DNA of 7,069 nucleotides from Comamonadaceae bacterium (GCA_947494405.1 CANLWQ010000105.1:1-7069); one strand, 5' to 3'. Counted from the first letter of the stretch, positions 1 through 6,794 are shown. The notes: generated by a model from the letters alone, not told the origin. Translations and numbers: made by a program.

Positions 1-683
1 ATGGCCATATTGCACACCGTCATGCGGCCTTCCATGCTCAAGCCACGGATGGCTGAACCAGCAAACTCAATGGTGTAGCCGGTGCCGCCGGCTGTGCCAA
101 TTTTTCCGATGATGGCCAGCACAACGTCTTTGCCGGTCACGCCTTTGGCCAGCGTGCCTTCGACTTTGATGAACATATTCTTGGCTTTTTTGGCCAGCAA
201 AGTTTGCGTAGCCATCACGTGCTCTACCTCTGAGGTGCCAATGCCGTGTGCCAGTGCGCCAAAAGCGCCATGTGTTGAAGTGTGCGAATCGCCACAAACA
301 ACGGTCATGCCGGGCAAGGTCGCGCCGTTTTCAGGGCCAATCACATGCACGATGCCTTGGCGTTTGGACATGAAAGGAAAAAAGGCTGCTGCGCCAAACT
401 CTTTGATGTTGGCGTCTAGCGTGGTGATTTGTTCTTTGCTGATGGGGTCGGTGATGCCGTCATAGCCCAGCTCCCAGCCGGTGGTCGGGGTGTTGTGGTC
501 GGCCGTCGCCACAATGGAGCTGACACGCCAGACCTTGCGGCCGGCTTGTCGTATGCCTTCAAAGGCTTGTGGGCTGGTGACTTCATGCACCAAATGCCGG
601 TCGATGTATAAAACAGCCGTTCCGTCTTCTTCTGTATGGACAACATGTTCGTCCCAAATCTTGTCGTATAGCGTGCGTCCCAT
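1..683 (-). CDS. leuC: 3-isopropylmalate dehydratase large subunit, N-terminal part (cut by window edge)
   Basis: LeuC pairs with LeuD as isopropylmalate isomerase, an aconitase-family [4Fe-4S] enzyme that converts 2-isopropylmalate to 3-isopropylmalate in cytoplasmic leucine synthesis. The minus-strand frame is open from the ATG at 683-681 to the left edge, giving 227 codons of a protein usually about 470 residues long. Visible family marks are [10 protein letters not shown] (1-10), [16 protein letters not shown] (28-43), [10 protein letters not shown] (59-68), [14 protein letters not shown] (107-120), and [15 protein letters not shown] (128-142) leading into [10 protein letters not shown] (147-156). 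[11 protein letters not shown] separates LeuC from aconitase AcnA. The three cluster cysteines lie in the missing C-terminal half. The start is supported by AGGAA at 693-689, five bases upstream. LeuD and LeuB commonly follow leuC in this group and would lie beyond the left edge. It is transcribed away from rfbA, so the two share a divergent spacer. No frameshift is seen. Confidence 0.97.
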   Translation of the reverse strand, partial: MGRTLYDKIWDEHVVHTEEDGTAVLYIDRHLVHEVTSPQAFEGIRQAGRKVWRVSSIVATADHNTPTTGWELGYDGITDPISKEQITTLDANIKEFGAAAFFPFMSKRQGIVHVIGPENGATLPGMTVVCGDSHTSTHGAFGALAHGIGTSEVEHVMATQTLLAKKAKNMFIKVEGTLAKGVTGKDVVLAIIGKIGTAGGTGYTIEFAGSAIRGLSMEGRMTVCNMA

Positions 684-688
684 GCGGG

Positions 689-693
689 TTCCT
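689..693 (-). promoter_or_regulatory. Shine-Dalgarno of leuC
   Basis: The minus strand reads AGGAACCCGCATG, placing AGGAA five bases before the leuC ATG. This fixes the leuC start at 683. It also contrasts with the divergent gene rfbA, which has no comparable site. Confidence 0.75.
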
Positions 694-718
694 AGCCTCA
701 AAGTTGGCAAAAGTGTTG

Positions 719-747
719 ATTTTAGGCAGTTATCTTCATTGGCTAAA
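719..747 (-). promoter_or_regulatory. possible leuC promoter
   Basis: On the minus strand TAAAAT (724-719) matches five of six bases of the sigma-70 -10 consensus. Seventeen bases upstream is TTTAGC (747-742), a weak -35 with three matches. Transcription would start near 712 and give a leader of about 28 bases carrying the AGGAA site. The assignment rests on consensus matching in an AT-rich spacer. It overlaps the candidate rfbA promoter, so the two could interfere with each other. Confidence 0.3.
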
Positions 748-763
748 CTCCGCTACTTATAAA
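735..763 (+). promoter_or_regulatory. possible rfbA promoter
   Basis: TTCATT (735-740) and TATAAA (758-763) are separated by 17 bases. The -10 is good (five of six) and the -35 is poor (three of six). Initiation about seven bases downstream, near 770, would leave only about 11 untranslated bases before the ATG at 781. It would also exclude the upstream GTG at 766 as a start. This is a consensus match only. Confidence 0.35.
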
Positions 764-780
764 TAGTGAATTTGAATCCG

Positions 781-1653
781 ATGACACAGCGCAAAGGCAT
801 TATTTTGGCCGGCGGTTCAGGCACCCGCCTGTATCCCGTCACCCAAGCCATCAGCAAGCAACTCATGCCGGTGTACGACAAGCCCATGGTGTATTACCCG
901 CTGTCCACACTCATGCTCAGTGGTATTCGTGAGGTGTTGGTGATTTCCACGCCCCAAGACACGCCACGTTTTGCCGACTTGCTGGGTGACGGTTCTCAGT
1001 GGGGTATGAACATAGAGTACGCGGTGCAGCCCAGCCCGGACGGCTTGGCGCAGGCTTTCACCATCGGCAAAAATTTCGTCAACCAACACCCCAGCGCTTT
1101 GGTGCTGGGCGACAATATTTTTTATGGCCACGACTTGGTCAAGCAATTGCAAAGTGCCGACCAAACCCAGCAAGGCGCTACCGTGTTTGCCTACCATGTG
1201 CACGACCCAGAGCGATATGGTGTGGTGGCATTTGATGAACAGCAGCGCGCCATCAGCATAGAAGAAAAACCTGTGCAGCCCCAATCCAATTACGCGGTGA
1301 CGGGCTTGTATTTTTATGACGAACAAGTGTGTGAGATTGCCGCCTCAATCAAGCCATCGGCGCGAGGTGAACTGGAAATCACAGACGTCAACAAGCGCTA
1401 TTTGGAGCTTGGGCAACTCAGGGTGGAAATCATGGGACGCGGCTTTGCTTGGTTGGACACCGGCACCCATGAAAGCTTGATGGAGGCATCCAGTTTTATT
1501 GCCACCTTGCAAAAACGCCAAGGACTGATGGTGTCCTGTCCCGAAGAAATTGCGTTTCACCAAGGCTGGATTGATGCCACCCGTTTACAAAGACTGGGTG
1601 AAGCCTTGGCTAAAAATGCCTATGGTCAATACCTTTTGTCCTTACTGAAATAA
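781..1653 (+). CDS. rfbA: glucose-1-phosphate thymidylyltransferase
   Basis: RfbA (RmlA) joins dTTP and glucose-1-phosphate to give dTDP-glucose and pyrophosphate, the first step of dTDP-L-rhamnose synthesis in the cytoplasm. From the ATG at 781 the protein has 290 residues, near the usual 290-295. It shows the nucleotide-binding loop GGSGTRLYP (11-19), [20 protein letters not shown] (26-45), [10 protein letters not shown] (83-92), LGDN with metal-ligand Asp111, EEKP (161-164), GELEITDVN (196-204) and LDTGTH with the second metal-ligand Asp226. Asp111 and Asp226 match the recalled numbering of Salmonella RmlA exactly, which favours this start. An in-frame GTG at 766 would add MNLNP. Neither start has a recognisable Shine-Dalgarno. 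The next gene, rfbC, begins five bases after the stop, so the two form an operon. rfbB and rfbD, its usual partners, are not here. Confidence 0.96.
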   Translation: MTQRKGIILAGGSGTRLYPVTQAISKQLMPVYDKPMVYYPLSTLMLSGIREVLVISTPQDTPRFADLLGDGSQWGMNIEYAVQPSPDGLAQAFTIGKNFVNQHPSALVLGDNIFYGHDLVKQLQSADQTQQGATVFAYHVHDPERYGVVAFDEQQRAISIEEKPVQPQSNYAVTGLYFYDEQVCEIAASIKPSARGELEITDVNKRYLELGQLRVEIMGRGFAWLDTGTHESLMEASSFIATLQKRQGLMVSCPEEIAFHQGWIDATRLQRLGEALAKNAYGQYLLSLLK

Positions 1654-1658
1654 CTGCC

Positions 1659-2210
1659 ATGGCTTACCAAGTCGTTCCTACTGCATTGCCCGGCGTGTTG
1701 ATATTGGAGCCCAAGGTGTTTGGCGATGCCCGCGGTTTCTTTTATGAATCTTTCAATGCCCAAGATTTCGCTCAGGCGACTGGCTTGGATGTCACTTTTG
1801 TGCAAGACAACCACAGCCGTTCTGCCCAAGGTGTTTTGCGTGGCCTGCATTACCAAATTCAACAACCGCAAGGTAAATTGGTGCGTGTCACCGAGGGCGA
1901 AGTGTTTGATGTGGCGGTCGATATCCGCCGCTCTTCTCCGCATTTTGGGCAATCGGTGGGCGTGCATTTGAGTGCAGACAACAAACGCCAACTGTGGGTG
2001 CCGCCTGGCTTTGCCCACGGCTTTTTGGTCCTGAGTGCCAGTGCAGATTTTTTATACAAAACCACCGATTACTACGCCCCCGCTCACGAGCGCTGCATTG
2101 CATGGAATGACCCCAGCTTAGGCATAGACTGGCCCCTACAAACGCCCCCTTTGTTGGCAGCGAAAGACGCCCAAGCGCCAAGCTTGGCCTTGGCCGAGGT
2201 GTTTGTGTGA
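1659..2210 (+). CDS. rfbC: dTDP-4-dehydrorhamnose 3,5-epimerase
   Basis: RfbC (RmlC) epimerises C3 and C5 of dTDP-4-keto-6-deoxy-glucose to give dTDP-4-keto-L-rhamnose, the third step of dTDP-rhamnose synthesis. The protein has 183 residues, the normal length for this cupin-fold dimer. Visible features are ILEPKVFGDARGFFYESFN (15-33), VQDNHSRS (48-55), GVLRGLHYQ (58-66) with catalytic His64, QGKLVR with Lys73, EVFDVAVDIRRSSP (81-94), WVPPGFAHGF (113-122), FLYKTTDYY with catalytic Tyr133, and AAKD with Asp170 of the His-Asp pair. All four key residues align with the Salmonella enzyme. The ATG lies five bases after the rfbA stop without a clear ribosome site, so translation is probably coupled to rfbA. 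The last codons overlap the first of three TGACA repeats that run towards ugd. Confidence 0.97.
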   Translation: MAYQVVPTALPGVLILEPKVFGDARGFFYESFNAQDFAQATGLDVTFVQDNHSRSAQGVLRGLHYQIQQPQGKLVRVTEGEVFDVAVDIRRSSPHFGQSVGVHLSADNKRQLWVPPGFAHGFLVLSASADFLYKTTDYYAPAHERCIAWNDPSLGIDWPLQTPPLLAAKDAQAPSLALAEVFV

Positions 2211-2247
2211 CAAATTTTTGACATATTCCGCCATTAAGATGACATTT
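2208..2247 (+). repeat. three phased TGACAWWT direct repeats upstream of ugd
   Basis: TGACAAAT (2208-2215), TGACATAT (2219-2226) and TGACATTT (2240-2247) lie in the same orientation. Their starts are 11 and 21 bases apart, close to one and two helical turns. The first copy includes the rfbC stop codon and the others fill most of the 55-base rfbC-ugd spacer. The middle copy also supplies a perfect TTGACA. They could be binding sites for a regulator of ugd or simply chance in AT-rich DNA. No specific regulator is recognised. Confidence 0.4.
2218..2246 (+). promoter_or_regulatory. possible ugd promoter
   Basis: A perfect -35 hexamer TTGACA (2218-2223) is followed 17 bases later by GACATT (2241-2246), which matches only three -10 positions. 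Initiation near 2253 would give a leader of about 13 bases before the ugd ATG, again without a Shine-Dalgarno. The weak -10 would fit an activated promoter. Alternatively ugd is read through from rfbAC and there is no promoter here. Confidence 0.3.
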
Positions 2248-2265
2248 TTTTTCTGTTAGCGACTT

Positions 2266-3585
2266 ATGAAAATTGCAGTGTTCGGTACGGGTTATGTGGG
2301 TTTGGTGCAAGGTGCTGTGTTGGCAGATGCGGGGCACACGGTGATATGCGTAGATATCGATGAAAACAAGCTGGCGCGTTTGCGCAAAGGCGAAATCCCG
2401 ATTTTCGAACCCGGTCTTGAGCCAATTGTGAAGAGCAATTTTGCCGAGGGTCGTTTGTTGTTTACCTCGGACGCCAAGGAAGCGATTGCGCAAAGCGAAG
2501 TTCAATTTATCGCAGTTGGCACGCCTCCTAATGAGGACGGTAGCGCCGATTTAAAACATGTTTTGGCGGTGGCTAAAACCATTGCCACCCATATGACGGG
2601 TTACACCGTGGTGGTTGACAAGTCCACAGTGCCGGTTGGCACGGCCGACAAAGTGACGGACATGATTGCCCAAACCCTTAAGGCGCGCGGCGTGGACTTC
2701 GCTTTTGATGTGGTCTCCAACCCTGAGTTTTTAAAAGAAGGTGCAGCAGTGGCTGACTGCCAGCGGCCCGACCGAATCGTGATTGGCACCGAAAGCGCCC
2801 AAGCAGAAAACATTTTGCGTGAGTTGTACGAGCCCTTTAACCGCAACCATGACAAAGTCATTGTCATGAATGTGCGAAGCGCCGAGCTCACCAAATACGC
2901 GGCCAACTGCATGCTGGCCACCAAGATCAGTTTCATGAATGAAATGGCCAATATCGCCGAGCTGGTGGGCGCTGATATCGAGTCGGTGCGTCAGGGCATA
3001 GGCAGTGACCAACGTATTGGTTACCACTTCATTTACCCAGGTGCCGGTTACGGCGGCAGCTGTTTCCCCAAAGACGTCAGCGCTTTGGTGAAAACTTCCG
3101 AGGGCTTGGGCTATACCCCTTGGATACTCAATGCTGTCGAGTCGCGCAATCAAGCGCAAAAACATGTGGTGTTTGAAAAAATTCAACGCTATTTCAAAGA
3201 CGATTTGAAAAACAAAACCTTCGCTTTATGGGGTTTGTCATTCAAGCCCAATACCGACGATATGCGCGAAGCCCCCAGTCGGGTGGTGATGGAAGCTTTG
3301 TGGCAAGCCGGCGCGCGTGTACAAGCTTTTGACCCTGCAGCCATGGAAGAAACCCAGCATATTTATGGTGACCGCCCAGACTTGATGTTGTGTGGCACCA
3401 AAGAAGCCGCTTTGATGGGGGCAGACGCCTTGGTCATCATGACCGAGTGGAAGAATTTCCGTGTGCCAGACTTTGAGCGCATGAAGTCTTCGCTGAAAAC
3501 GCCGGCGATTTTCGATGGTCGCAACCTGTTCGAGCCAGCGCGCATGCGCGAGCGCGGTTTCGACTACTTCAGCATTGGCCGCTGA
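2266..3585 (+). CDS. ugd: UDP-glucose 6-dehydrogenase
   Basis: Ugd oxidises UDP-glucose to UDP-glucuronate in two NAD+-dependent steps, supplying uronic acid for exopolysaccharide, capsule or LPS. The product has 439 residues, the usual size. An N-terminal Rossmann domain starts with [20 protein letters not shown] (5-24) and VDID (29-32). Next come [12 protein letters not shown] (84-95), DKSTVPVGT with Thr121 (118-126), SNPEFLKEG with Glu154 and Glu158 (151-159), and ELTKYAAN with Lys210 and Asn214 (207-214). The catalytic motif [10 protein letters not shown] (261-270) holds Cys266 and Asp270. The UDP-binding C-terminal domain carries [18 protein letters not shown] (321-338). The ATG directly precedes the Rossmann strand, so the start is firm despite no visible Shine-Dalgarno. 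It lies 55 bases after rfbC on the same strand and ends one base from the end of the opposing galU, whose product makes its substrate. The related GDP-mannose dehydrogenase is less likely given partner galU. Confidence 0.97.
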   Translation: MKIAVFGTGYVGLVQGAVLADAGHTVICVDIDENKLARLRKGEIPIFEPGLEPIVKSNFAEGRLLFTSDAKEAIAQSEVQFIAVGTPPNEDGSADLKHVLAVAKTIATHMTGYTVVVDKSTVPVGTADKVTDMIAQTLKARGVDFAFDVVSNPEFLKEGAAVADCQRPDRIVIGTESAQAENILRELYEPFNRNHDKVIVMNVRSAELTKYAANCMLATKISFMNEMANIAELVGADIESVRQGIGSDQRIGYHFIYPGAGYGGSCFPKDVSALVKTSEGLGYTPWILNAVESRNQAQKHVVFEKIQRYFKDDLKNKTFALWGLSFKPNTDDMREAPSRVVMEALWQAGARVQAFDPAAMEETQHIYGDRPDLMLCGTKEAALMGADALVIMTEWKNFRVPDFERMKSSLKTPAIFDGRNLFEPARMRERGFDYFSIGR

Positions 3586-3586
3586 A

Positions 3587-4456
3587 TTAAAGCGACAGGC
3601 TTTGTAAGTAGGCCCTGAAATCGCTGCCGGTTTCAGGGTGCTTTAAAGCGAATTCGACGCTGGCTTTTAAAAATCCCAGCTTGCTGCCGCAGTCGTATCG
3701 CACACCCTCGTAGGCATAGGCATAAACCGCTTCGAGCTTGAGCAAGCTTTGTATGGCGTCGGTGAGTTGGTACTCGCCGCCGGCCCCAGGTTTGAGCTTG
3801 GATATGTGCTGAAAAATACTGGGTGTAAATATGTAGCGACCCACCACACCTTGGTCGGAAGGCGCATCTTTGGGTTCGGGTTTTTCCACAATATCGGACA
3901 ACTTGGTGAGCCGCTCGCCGGCAGATATGCCAGCCACCACACCATAAGACTTGCTTTGTTTAGGTTGAATTTTTTCAACCGCCACCACCGAGGAACGGTA
4001 ATGCTCGTAAATGCCCACGAGTTGCTTGAGAACGCCGGGTTGGTGGTCTAGCAAGTCGTCTGCCAACACCACAGCAAAAGGTTCATTGCCCACCAAGGAA
4101 GCGGCGCAATTCACCGCATGACCCAAACCCAAGGCCTCGGGTTGTCGGACATACACACAGTTAACGTGTGCGGGTTTGATGTTGCGCACCAAGTTCAGCA
4201 ACTCGGTTTTATGCTTGGCTTCGAGTTCGTGCTCTAGCTCAAACGAGCGGTCAAAATGGTCTTCAATACTGCGCTTGCTGCGACCGGTAACGAAGATCAT
4301 TTCGGTGATGCCCGCTTCCACCGCTTCTTCTACCGCGTACTGAATCAGCGGTTTGTCCACCACGCACAGCATTTCCTTGGGACTGGCTTTGGTGGCGGGC
4401 AAAAAGCGCGTGCCCAAACCCGCTACAGGGAAAACAGCTTTTCTGACAACAGTCAT
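3587..4456 (-). CDS. galU: UTP--glucose-1-phosphate uridylyltransferase
   Basis: GalU converts UTP and glucose-1-phosphate to UDP-glucose and pyrophosphate, feeding Ugd, LPS core and exopolysaccharide synthesis. The 289-residue product is typical (about 280-305). It shows FPVAGLGTRFLPATKASPKE (9-28), DKPLIQYAVEEA (34-45), VTGRSKRSIEDHFD (56-69), RQPEALGLGHAV (104-115), LADD (131-134), SYGVV (170-174), IVEKPEP (189-195), GGEYQLTDAI (226-235) and YDCGSKLGFL (254-263). Residue 31, in KEMLCVVDKP, is Cys where I recall Pro in most relatives. The start is firm: AAGAGGT lies just upstream, overlapping the gltA stop, with nine bases between the two genes. It therefore appears to be the last gene of the sdh-gltA operon in this window. 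Its stop is one base from the ugd stop. RfbA-type thymidylyltransferases are related, but these motifs are GalU type. Confidence 0.97.
   Translation of the reverse strand: MTVVRKAVFPVAGLGTRFLPATKASPKEMLCVVDKPLIQYAVEEAVEAGITEMIFVTGRSKRSIEDHFDRSFELEHELEAKHKTELLNLVRNIKPAHVNCVYVRQPEALGLGHAVNCAASLVGNEPFAVVLADDLLDHQPGVLKQLVGIYEHYRSSVVAVEKIQPKQSKSYGVVAGISAGERLTKLSDIVEKPEPKDAPSDQGVVGRYIFTPSIFQHISKLKPGAGGEYQLTDAIQSLLKLEAVYAYAYEGVRYDCGSKLGFLKASVEFALKHPETGSDFRAYLQSLSL
3612..3639 (+). other. 12-bp hairpin in galU 3' end, better paired in ugd-direction RNA
   Basis: CCCTGAAA (3613-3620) and TTTCAGGG (3631-3638) are exact inverted repeats. The stem extends inwards through U-G, C-G and G-C to a CTGC tetraloop (3624-3627) and outwards by one G-U pair. 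The two wobble pairs exist only in plus-strand RNA, the direction of ugd read-through; in galU mRNA they become C-A mismatches. It lies 27 bases past the ugd stop, inside antisense galU codons. No T-run follows it, so a classical intrinsic terminator is not supported. It may protect or define the ugd 3' end, or be incidental to coding. Confidence 0.4.
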
Positions 4457-4460
4457 TTCA

Positions 4461-4467
4461 ACCTCTT
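4461..4467 (-). promoter_or_regulatory. galU Shine-Dalgarno overlapping the gltA stop
   Basis: The minus strand reads TAAGAGGTTGAAATG. The TAA ends gltA, AAGAGGT is a good anti-16S match, and four bases separate it from the galU ATG. A ribosome finishing gltA would sit over the galU start region, which supports translational coupling of the two genes. Confidence 0.75.
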
Positions 4468-5776
4468 AGCGCTTGTTCAAAGCGGGCACTTCGCGCTTTG
4501 CCGCGCCAGTGAACAGCTGGCGCGGGCGGCCAATTTTGTACTCAGGGTCGCCAATCATTTCATTCAACTGAGCGATCCAGCCCACTGTACGTGCCAAAGC
4601 AAAAATGCCGGTGAACAGGTTCACAGGAATGCCAATGGCGCGTTGCACGATGCCGGAATAAAAGTCGACATTGGGGTAGAGCTTGCGCGAAACAAAATAC
4701 TCGTCTTCTAAAGCAATTTTTTCCAAAGCCTTGGCCAGTTTGAACAATGGGTCGTTTTCCAAGCCCAGTTCTTGCAAAACTTCGTTACAAGTCTCTTGCA
4801 TCAATTTGGCGCGCGGGTCGTAGTTTTTGTACACACGGTGACCAAAGCCCATGAGCTTCACGCCAGAATTCTTGTCCTTGACCTTTTCCATGAATTCACC
4901 GACCTTGGCAATACCGCCATTGGCCTGAATATCTTCGAGCATGTTCAAACAAGCTTCGTTGGCGCCGCCGTGGGCCGGGCCCCACAAACAAGCCACGCCT
5001 GCTGCAATGGCGGCAAAGGGGTTGGTGCCAGAAGAACCGCACAAACGCACTGTGGAGGTGGAAGCGTTTTGCTCGTGGTCGGCATGCAAAGTGAAGATGC
5101 GGTCCATGGCGCGCTCAAGCACTGGGTTGACCACATAAGGCTCGCAAGGCGTGCCAAACATCATGCGCAAGAAATTGCCCGCGTAAGACAAATCGTTTTG
5201 CGGGTAAAGAAAGGGCTGACCCACACCGTATTTATAGGCCATGGCCACCAGCGTAGGCATTTTCGCAATCAGGCGAATTGCCGCCACTTCGCGGTGTTCG
5301 GGATTGTTGATGTCGGTGCTGTCGTGATAGAAGGCGGACAAGGCGCCCACCAAGCCTGTGAGCACGGCCATGGGATGGGCATCACGGCGAAAACCACGCA
5401 AGAAAAATTGCAATTGCTCGTGCACCATGGTGTGGTGGGTCACGGTTTGGGTGAACTCGTTTTTGCGCTGGGCATTGGGCAACTCACCGTAAAGCAGCAG
5501 ATGGCAGGTTTCCAAAAAATCGCACTGGGTGGCCAGTTGCTCTATGGGGTAGCCACGGTACAGCAACTCGCCCTTGTCACCATCGATATAGGTGATGGCA
5601 GATTGGCAAGAAGCGGTAGACAAAAAACCAGGGTCGTAAGTGAACAAGCCGGTTTGGCCGTAGAGCTTTCGAATGTCCATCACGTCAGGGCCTATCGAGC
5701 CGTTGTAGACAGGGATATCCACACTGGGAGAGCCGTTGCTGAAAGACAAGGTAGCCGAATAATTTGCGAGTTTCAT
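4466..5776 (-). CDS. gltA: type II citrate synthase
   Basis: GltA condenses oxaloacetate and acetyl-CoA to citrate, the entry step of the TCA cycle. The 436-residue product fits the hexameric, NADH-regulated type II enzymes of Gram-negative bacteria (about 430). After an N-terminal strand domain it shows [15 protein letters not shown] (37-51), [20 protein letters not shown] (61-80), [15 protein letters not shown] (230-244), [11 protein letters not shown] (265-275) with catalytic His269, [14 protein letters not shown] (310-323) with His313 and Arg322, YPNVDFYSG (367-375) with catalytic Asp371, and ALARTVGW with Arg396. Cys211 in [15 protein letters not shown] matches E. coli Cys206, a residue linked to NADH inhibition, so inhibition by NADH is inferred. 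The start has AGGAA (5787-5783) six bases upstream. It lies 25 bases after sdhE and nine before galU on one strand, so these form one operon. 2-methylcitrate synthase is a relative but lacks this N-terminal domain. Confidence 0.98.
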   Translation of the reverse strand: MKLANYSATLSFSNGSPSVDIPVYNGSIGPDVMDIRKLYGQTGLFTYDPGFLSTASCQSAITYIDGDKGELLYRGYPIEQLATQCDFLETCHLLLYGELPNAQRKNEFTQTVTHHTMVHEQLQFFLRGFRRDAHPMAVLTGLVGALSAFYHDSTDINNPEHREVAAIRLIAKMPTLVAMAYKYGVGQPFLYPQNDLSYAGNFLRMMFGTPCEPYVVNPVLERAMDRIFTLHADHEQNASTSTVRLCGSSGTNPFAAIAAGVACLWGPAHGGANEACLNMLEDIQANGGIAKVGEFMEKVKDKNSGVKLMGFGHRVYKNYDPRAKLMQETCNEVLQELGLENDPLFKLAKALEKIALEDEYFVSRKLYPNVDFYSGIVQRAIGIPVNLFTGIFALARTVGWIAQLNEMIGDPEYKIGRPRQLFTGAAKREVPALNKR

Positions 5777-5782
5777 GGGGTG

Positions 5783-5787
5783 TTCCT
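5783..5787 (-). promoter_or_regulatory. Shine-Dalgarno of gltA
   Basis: The minus strand reads AGGAACACCCCATG, with six bases between AGGAA and the gltA start. It lies in the 25-base sdhE-gltA spacer, which is too short to suggest a separate strong promoter. Confidence 0.7.
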
Positions 5788-5801
5788 GATAAATGGGTTG
5801 G

Positions 5802-6092
5802 TCATGCCTTGATGAGGCAAAGTAGTGCTTTCACATCTTCTTGTTGGGCGATTGCTTGGCTGTGGGGTCGCCCCAAAAACACATCCAATAAATCGTTGTC
5901 TGCCAATTCCATCAATGCATACATGCAGCGCGCATGACCCACGGTCAGGGATGCAGCATGACGATTGAAAAACTTTTCGATAAACAAATCGTTCTCCAGC
6001 AAGCCACGCCGGCTTCGCCAGCGCAATTTGCTCAGCGCCGAAGAAGGCAGGCTGGCCTCGTTGGGCAGCGCGTCGAAAGATTCGTCAATCAT
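5802..6092 (-). CDS. sdhE: FAD assembly factor SdhE (YgfY/Sdh5 family)
   Basis: SdhE is a small cytoplasmic protein that helps attach FAD covalently to SdhA during assembly of succinate dehydrogenase. The 96-residue product is slightly longer than the usual 80-95 because of an acidic N-terminal tail (about 1-20). The family signature RGLLE is at 29-33 in [17 protein letters not shown], followed by the helical bundle with [15 protein letters not shown] (61-75), the region matching the conserved L-x-x-x-D/N-D-x-x-L pattern. Its ATG directly follows the sdhB stop (TAAATG) with no bases between and no clear Shine-Dalgarno, so translation is probably coupled to sdhB. The position between sdhB and gltA agrees with its role. 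The function comes from the motif plus context, since the family is short and variable. Confidence 0.92.
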   Translation of the reverse strand: MIDESFDALPNEASLPSSALSKLRWRSRRGLLENDLFIEKFFNRHAASLTVGHARCMYALMELADNDLLDVFLGRPHSQAIAQQEDVKALLCLIKA

Positions 6093-6794
6093 TTAAACCG
6101 TGCGACTGACCATCAACTCTTTGATCTTGCCAATCGCCTTGGTAGGGTTTAAACCTTTGGGGCATACATCGACACAGTTCATGATGGTGTGGCAACGAAA
6201 CAGTCGGTAGGGGTCTTCCAAGTTGTCTAAACGCTCGGAAGTGGCGTGGTCGCGGCTGTCGGCAATGAAGCGATAGGCTTGCAGCAAACCCGCGGGTCCT
6301 ACAAATTTATCGGGATTCCACCAAAACGAAGGGCAACTGGTGGAGCAGCTCGCGCACAAAATACATTCATACAAGCCGTCGAGCTCTTCACGTTCTTTGG
6401 GCGACTGCAGGCGCTCTTTTTCGGGCGGCAGCGTGTCGTTGACCAAGTAGGGCTTGATGGAGTTGTATTGGTTAAAAAACTGCGTCATGTCGACAATCAA
6501 GTCGCGCACCACTGGCAAACCAGGCAAGGGCTTCAAAGTGATGACGCCGGGCAGGGTGAGCATATTGGTGAGACAAGCCAGACCATTTTTGCCGTTGATG
6601 TTCATGGCGTCTGAGCCACACACACCTTCGCGGCAAGAACGGCGGAACGACAAGCTAGGGTCTTGCGCTTTGAGTTTCATCAAGGCGTCGAGCAACATGC
6701 GTTCATGGCCGTCGAGTTCAACCTCGATGGTTTGCATATAGGGCTTGGCGTCTTTTTCGGGATCGTAGCGGTAGATTTTGAAGGTACGTTTCAT
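6093..6794 (-). CDS. sdhB: succinate dehydrogenase iron-sulfur subunit
   Basis: SdhB carries electrons from the SdhA flavin to ubiquinone in the membrane anchor (complex II), on the cytoplasmic face of the inner membrane. The 233-residue product has every cluster ligand. The [2Fe-2S] site is [12 protein letters not shown] with Cys54, Cys59 and Asp62, plus Cys74. The [4Fe-4S] site is Cys144, Cys147, Cys150 and Cys211. The [3Fe-4S] site is Cys154, Cys201 and Cys207. Asp62 in place of a cysteine matches E. coli SdhB Asp63. Quinone-site residues Pro155, Trp159 (SFWWNPDKF) and His202 (RCHTIMNC) are kept. Its ATG follows the sdhA TAA with no gap, and AGGA at 6806-6803 lies eight bases upstream, inside sdhA. 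SdhE starts immediately after its own stop. Fumarate reductase FrdB is related, but the sdhE-gltA context points to SdhB. Confidence 0.98.
   Translation of the reverse strand: MKRTFKIYRYDPEKDAKPYMQTIEVELDGHERMLLDALMKLKAQDPSLSFRRSCREGVCGSDAMNINGKNGLACLTNMLTLPGVITLKPLPGLPVVRDLIVDMTQFFNQYNSIKPYLVNDTLPPEKERLQSPKEREELDGLYECILCASCSTSCPSFWWNPDKFVGPAGLLQAYRFIADSRDHATSERLDNLEDPYRLFRCHTIMNCVDVCPKGLNPTKAIGKIKELMVSRTV

Noticed and set aside
722..739. Five-codon minus-strand reading frame (MKITA) in the leuC leader, considered as a leucine attenuator peptide
   Set aside because: It has no leucine codons, no ribosome site and no alternative hairpins with a T-run, and it may lie upstream of or across the transcription start.
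82..762. Plus-strand open frames opposite leuC
   Set aside because: The minus-strand frame gives an unbroken LeuC sequence through the whole stretch; the plus frames show no family resemblance.
766..780. GTG at 766 as the rfbA start
   Set aside because: It adds five residues not matching known RmlA N-termini, has no Shine-Dalgarno, and would lie upstream of the predicted transcription start. It is kept as an alternative only.
817..1326. 169-codon minus-strand open frame inside rfbA
   Set aside because: It is a shadow of rfbA, whose catalytic motifs are all in the plus frame.
1888..2505. 205-codon minus-strand open frame across the rfbC-ugd junction
   Set aside because: It is antisense to two well-supported genes, its composition is unlike a folded protein, and it shows no motif.
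3539..3550. Perfect 12-bp palindrome CGCGCATGCGCG near the ugd end
   Set aside because: It encodes ARMRE within ugd and is readily made by Arg/Ala codons; it has no loop, T-run or second copy.
3640..3649. Palindrome GCTTTAAAGC just after the junction hairpin, considered as part of a terminator
   Set aside because: It is short and loop-free, lies within galU coding sequence, and is not followed by a T-run.
4772..5812. 346-codon plus-strand open frame antisense to gltA
   Set aside because: It overlies the full, motif-complete gltA coding frame, has no recognisable domain, and is rich in His, Val and Gly as expected from the reverse complement of GC-biased codons.
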